Assembly (NCBI RefSeq): GCF_021442385.1
Contig: NZ_MUZA01000001.1
Coordinates: 124,001 to 188,000 of the forward strand
DNA: 64,000 bases
Reading direction: 5' to 3'
Source of the DNA: Micromonospora sp. MH99
Lineage (GTDB): Bacteria > Actinomycetota > Actinomycetes > Mycobacteriales > Micromonosporaceae
The translations under genes were made by a program, and so were the position numbers. This document shows, one piece after another, positions 62,801 to 64,000 of the stretch (position 1 is the first letter of the stretch; each line of letters begins with the position of its first letter). The notes under the pieces were generated by a model, which saw only the letters and a program-made list of their open reading frames with translations, did no database searches and was not told where the DNA came from.

Positions 62801-64000
62801 AGCCTGAAGGACTGGTCGAGCGCCAGCGGCACGGTCTGGCGGGTCAGCAGCGAGTCCGCCCATGACGCCTTCGGACGGCTGACCCGAAGCACCGACGACC
62901 GGGGCAACGTCACCACGAAGGCGTACCTACCGGCTTCCGGTGGACCGCTGCGGAAGCTGACCACGACCACCGCGGACCCCAACGGCGGCAGTGGCTGGGT
63001 CAGCACCATCGAGTCGGAGCCGTACCGGGGTTCGCCGGTGCGTACCACCGATCCCAACGGGCGGGTCACCGACATCGAGTACGACGCCCTCGGCCGTACC
63101 GCACAGGTCTGGAAGATCGGCTGGGCGAAGGCCGACCACCCGAACAGCCCTTCGGCGCGATACGACTACACCTTCGCCGCGGCGCGGGACGCCTACCCCT
63201 ACACCACCAGCCGGACGTTGCACGCTGGCGGCGGGTACACCACGTCCTACCAGATCTTCGACGCGCTGCTACGGGCCCGACAGGTCCAGACGGCGGCCGT
63301 GGGCGGTGGTCGGGTCGTGACCGACACCCTGTACGACAAGGCCGGCCGGGCGGTCACCACCTACTCGGCCCACGCCGAACCGGGCACGCCGTCGGGCGCG
63401 CTCTGGTGGGAGCCGGAGTGGTCCGTTCCCGCGCTGACGAAGACCGTGTTCGACGGTGCCTCCCGGGCCACCGACCAGATCTTCTTCGGCACCGACGGGG
63501 TGACGAACCTGGTGGAGAAGTGGCGCACCACCACCGAGCACCTCGGTGACGCCACGACCGTCACTCCGCCGTCAGGAGGCGTACCGACCACGACCGTGGT
63601 GGACGCCCTGGGCCGTACCGTCGAACTGCGCCAGCTCGGGTCCAGCACCGTGACGACGCGTTACGCGTACGACAGCAAGGGCGAGCTGCGTACCGTCACC
63701 GATTCGCTGGGCAACGAGTGGCGGTACACGGTTGACATCCGGGGGCGCAAGACCGCCACCACCGATCCGGACAAGGGCACGAGCCTGAGCGAGTACAACG
63801 ACTACGGCGACCTGGTGAAGAGCACCGACGCCCGTGGTGAGGTGCTCGTCTACGAATACGACAAGCTCGGCCGCAAGATCGGCATGTACGACGACCTGAT
63901 CTCCGCCGGCACGAAGCGGGCCGAGTGGAAGTACGACCGGCTGTACACCGGTCAGACATTGCGGGGCCAGCTGGGCCAGAGCATCCGCTACGAGCCCGCG
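59819..64000 (+). CDS. Secreted RHS/YD-repeat protein (partial, 3' end outside window)
   Basis: The frame is open from ATG 59819 to the window end (1394 codons, no stop), with GGGGGA five bases before the ATG. The N-terminus has a Sec-type signal peptide (about 1-41, ending DAVA-K). A long region follows with FSLSYSSAAMDG, WVGEGFDLWGGYIERKY, DGVQYFFGLHGLPG and WNLDYVVDPRGNTMSYWYG, typical of the beta-rich N-terminal shell of bacterial RHS/SpvB-like proteins. From about 62,850 onward YD repeats appear (D-A-F-G-R-L-T-R-S-T-D-D-R-G-N-V, Y-D-A-L-G-R-T, YDKAGRAVTTYS, YEYDKLGRKIGMYDD). A C-terminal core and possibly a toxin domain would lie beyond the window. Confidence 0.88.
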   Translation, partial: MAPDRSMLPKSRSGSHRAAAALLSGALVVSVLVAPPDAVAKPKPHLSAQHEALDSDGGPATGRAWPAKAARNAQLAAPVWPKPGRATVRLPEAGVGQRQSAAPAVRAGALPVTVRRAGGPRGERTGAVAVELLDRSAVPEQWRDGLLMRVSGTAAKTEGGAAAGSGAASVSVDYREFRNAIGGSWSSRLRLWQVPECALQARPAPGCVATPMPSVNKDGQVSAEVPVPVAAPGARSAGSTLVALAAGAAGSEGDYTATSLTPSATWSAGGATGDFNWSYPMKMPPAIAGPVPTFSLSYSSAAMDGKSGVDNNQPTWVGEGFDLWGGYIERKYVGCGEDMTNSNSSKKTGDQCWRSDNATLSLNGRGSELVYEAGKGWRTRSEDGSKIEKVTGGSNGDDNGEYWKVTMPDGVQYFFGLHGLPGQSAKTNSTWTVPVAGNQSGEPCHSSSFTGSFCNQAWRWNLDYVVDPRGNTMSYWYGTETNYYGRNATNTDKASYIRAGTLTRIDYGTWDRGSADRSVTPTAQVLFTTADRCDADCGTHDAAHWKDVPWDQECTAAATNCKENYSPTYWSTKRLSKITTQVWDTTKTTPAWQGVDSWTLTHTYPAVGDGSDHAGMWLSAIAHTGLAGTAVSMPPVTFEPVALRNRVLTSNNTTNNRMRIGNIVTETGAKIQVTYSLPDCSSGNLPATTYDNTKRCYPVVGADPYDPDGPDITEWWHKYVVTQISESDLMVMVNGTDHGQPVKNTFYTYVGTPAWHYADDDGLVKPKRKTWSQFRGYATVETRTGDAPNQTLTRTTYLRGMHGDRATISGGSRTVPVGASLGSETVYDEDQFAGLVREQVTYNGVSTKPVSKTVNVPWMSPALASRTINGDTVTARFTRTMTTYSATALGVDGAKGWRTTRSESRFDDTYGTTTWTQEDGDTAKTGDEKCTTYSYNRNTATNLVETVKQTTVTALACGVAPAGPDDVISDERSYYDGATSVGTAPTKGLVTKVESLKDWSSASGTVWRVSSESAHDAFGRLTRSTDDRGNVTTKAYLPASGGPLRKLTTTTADPNGGSGWVSTIESEPYRGSPVRTTDPNGRVTDIEYDALGRTAQVWKIGWAKADHPNSPSARYDYTFAAARDAYPYTTSRTLHAGGGYTTSYQIFDALLRARQVQTAAVGGGRVVTDTLYDKAGRAVTTYSAHAEPGTPSGALWWEPEWSVPALTKTVFDGASRATDQIFFGTDGVTNLVEKWRTTTEHLGDATTVTPPSGGVPTTTVVDALGRTVELRQLGSSTVTTRYAYDSKGELRTVTDSLGNEWRYTVDIRGRKTATTDPDKGTSLSEYNDYGDLVKSTDARGEVLVYEYDKLGRKIGMYDDLISAGTKRAEWKYDRLYTGQTLRGQLGQSIRYEPA

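Overview
High-GC actinobacterial chromosome, most likely Micromonosporaceae (Micromonospora or a close relative). This is inferred from very high third-position GC, many GTG starts, a mycothiol-dependent isomerase-type protein, a LAL-type LuxR regulator, secreted enzymes carrying ricin-type (CBM13) or AbfB (CBM42) modules, and sugar ABC transporters without their own ATPase. No tRNA, rRNA, CRISPR array, insertion sequence or integrase was seen. The window looks like ordinary chromosome rich in saprophytic carbohydrate-use genes.

Layout. 1-2.7 kb: a TetR regulator, MsrA and a quinone-oxidoreductase-type enzyme (redox). 2.8-9.0 kb: a 2060-residue secreted subtilase with duplicated accessory modules. 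9.3-14.4 kb: a LAL regulator, a mycothiol-type protein, an L7/L12-like small protein and an IclR regulator. 14.4-29.4 kb: a pentose, probably L-arabinose, region with an FAH-type 2-keto-3-deoxy-acid dehydratase, an alpha-ketoglutarate semialdehyde dehydrogenase, a cytoplasmic GH51 arabinofuranosidase, a LacI repressor, a secreted double-esterase protein, an ABC transporter, an IlvD/Edd-type aldonate dehydratase and a second LacI. Together these would release, import and oxidise pentose to 2-oxoglutarate, but the sugar dehydrogenase and lactonase are not in the window.

29.5-32.5 kb: a PETase/cutinase-like hydrolase with a ricin module, and a DeoR-HTH/LacI-sensor regulator. 32.8-40.9 kb: a seven-gene operon (DUF2264, binding protein, two permeases, DUF624/YesL, GH88-type unsaturated glucuronyl hydrolase, IolB-family isomerase) that looks like a system for unsaturated uronate oligosaccharides. 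41-45.9 kb: secreted CE1-type esterase, GH43-CBM42 and GH5-ricin enzymes. A shared 14-bp operator-like site, TGTTAACG(T/C)TCACA or its close variant, lies upstream of the PETase-like gene, the uronate operon and the GH43 gene, which suggests one regulon.

46-59.6 kb: a DM13 protein, two STAS proteins, a two-component system followed by a GerMN lipoprotein, an ArsB/NhaD-type transporter, a CBS protein, NhaA, three small membrane proteins, a FAD monooxygenase with a TetR regulator, and a ThuA-Gfo/Idh/MocA pair. 59.8 kb to the end: the first 1394 codons of a secreted RHS/YD-repeat protein that runs off the window.

All identifications come from reading motifs and organisation by eye. No database search was run, so family assignments rest on recalled motifs, and promoters, operators and terminators are predictions.
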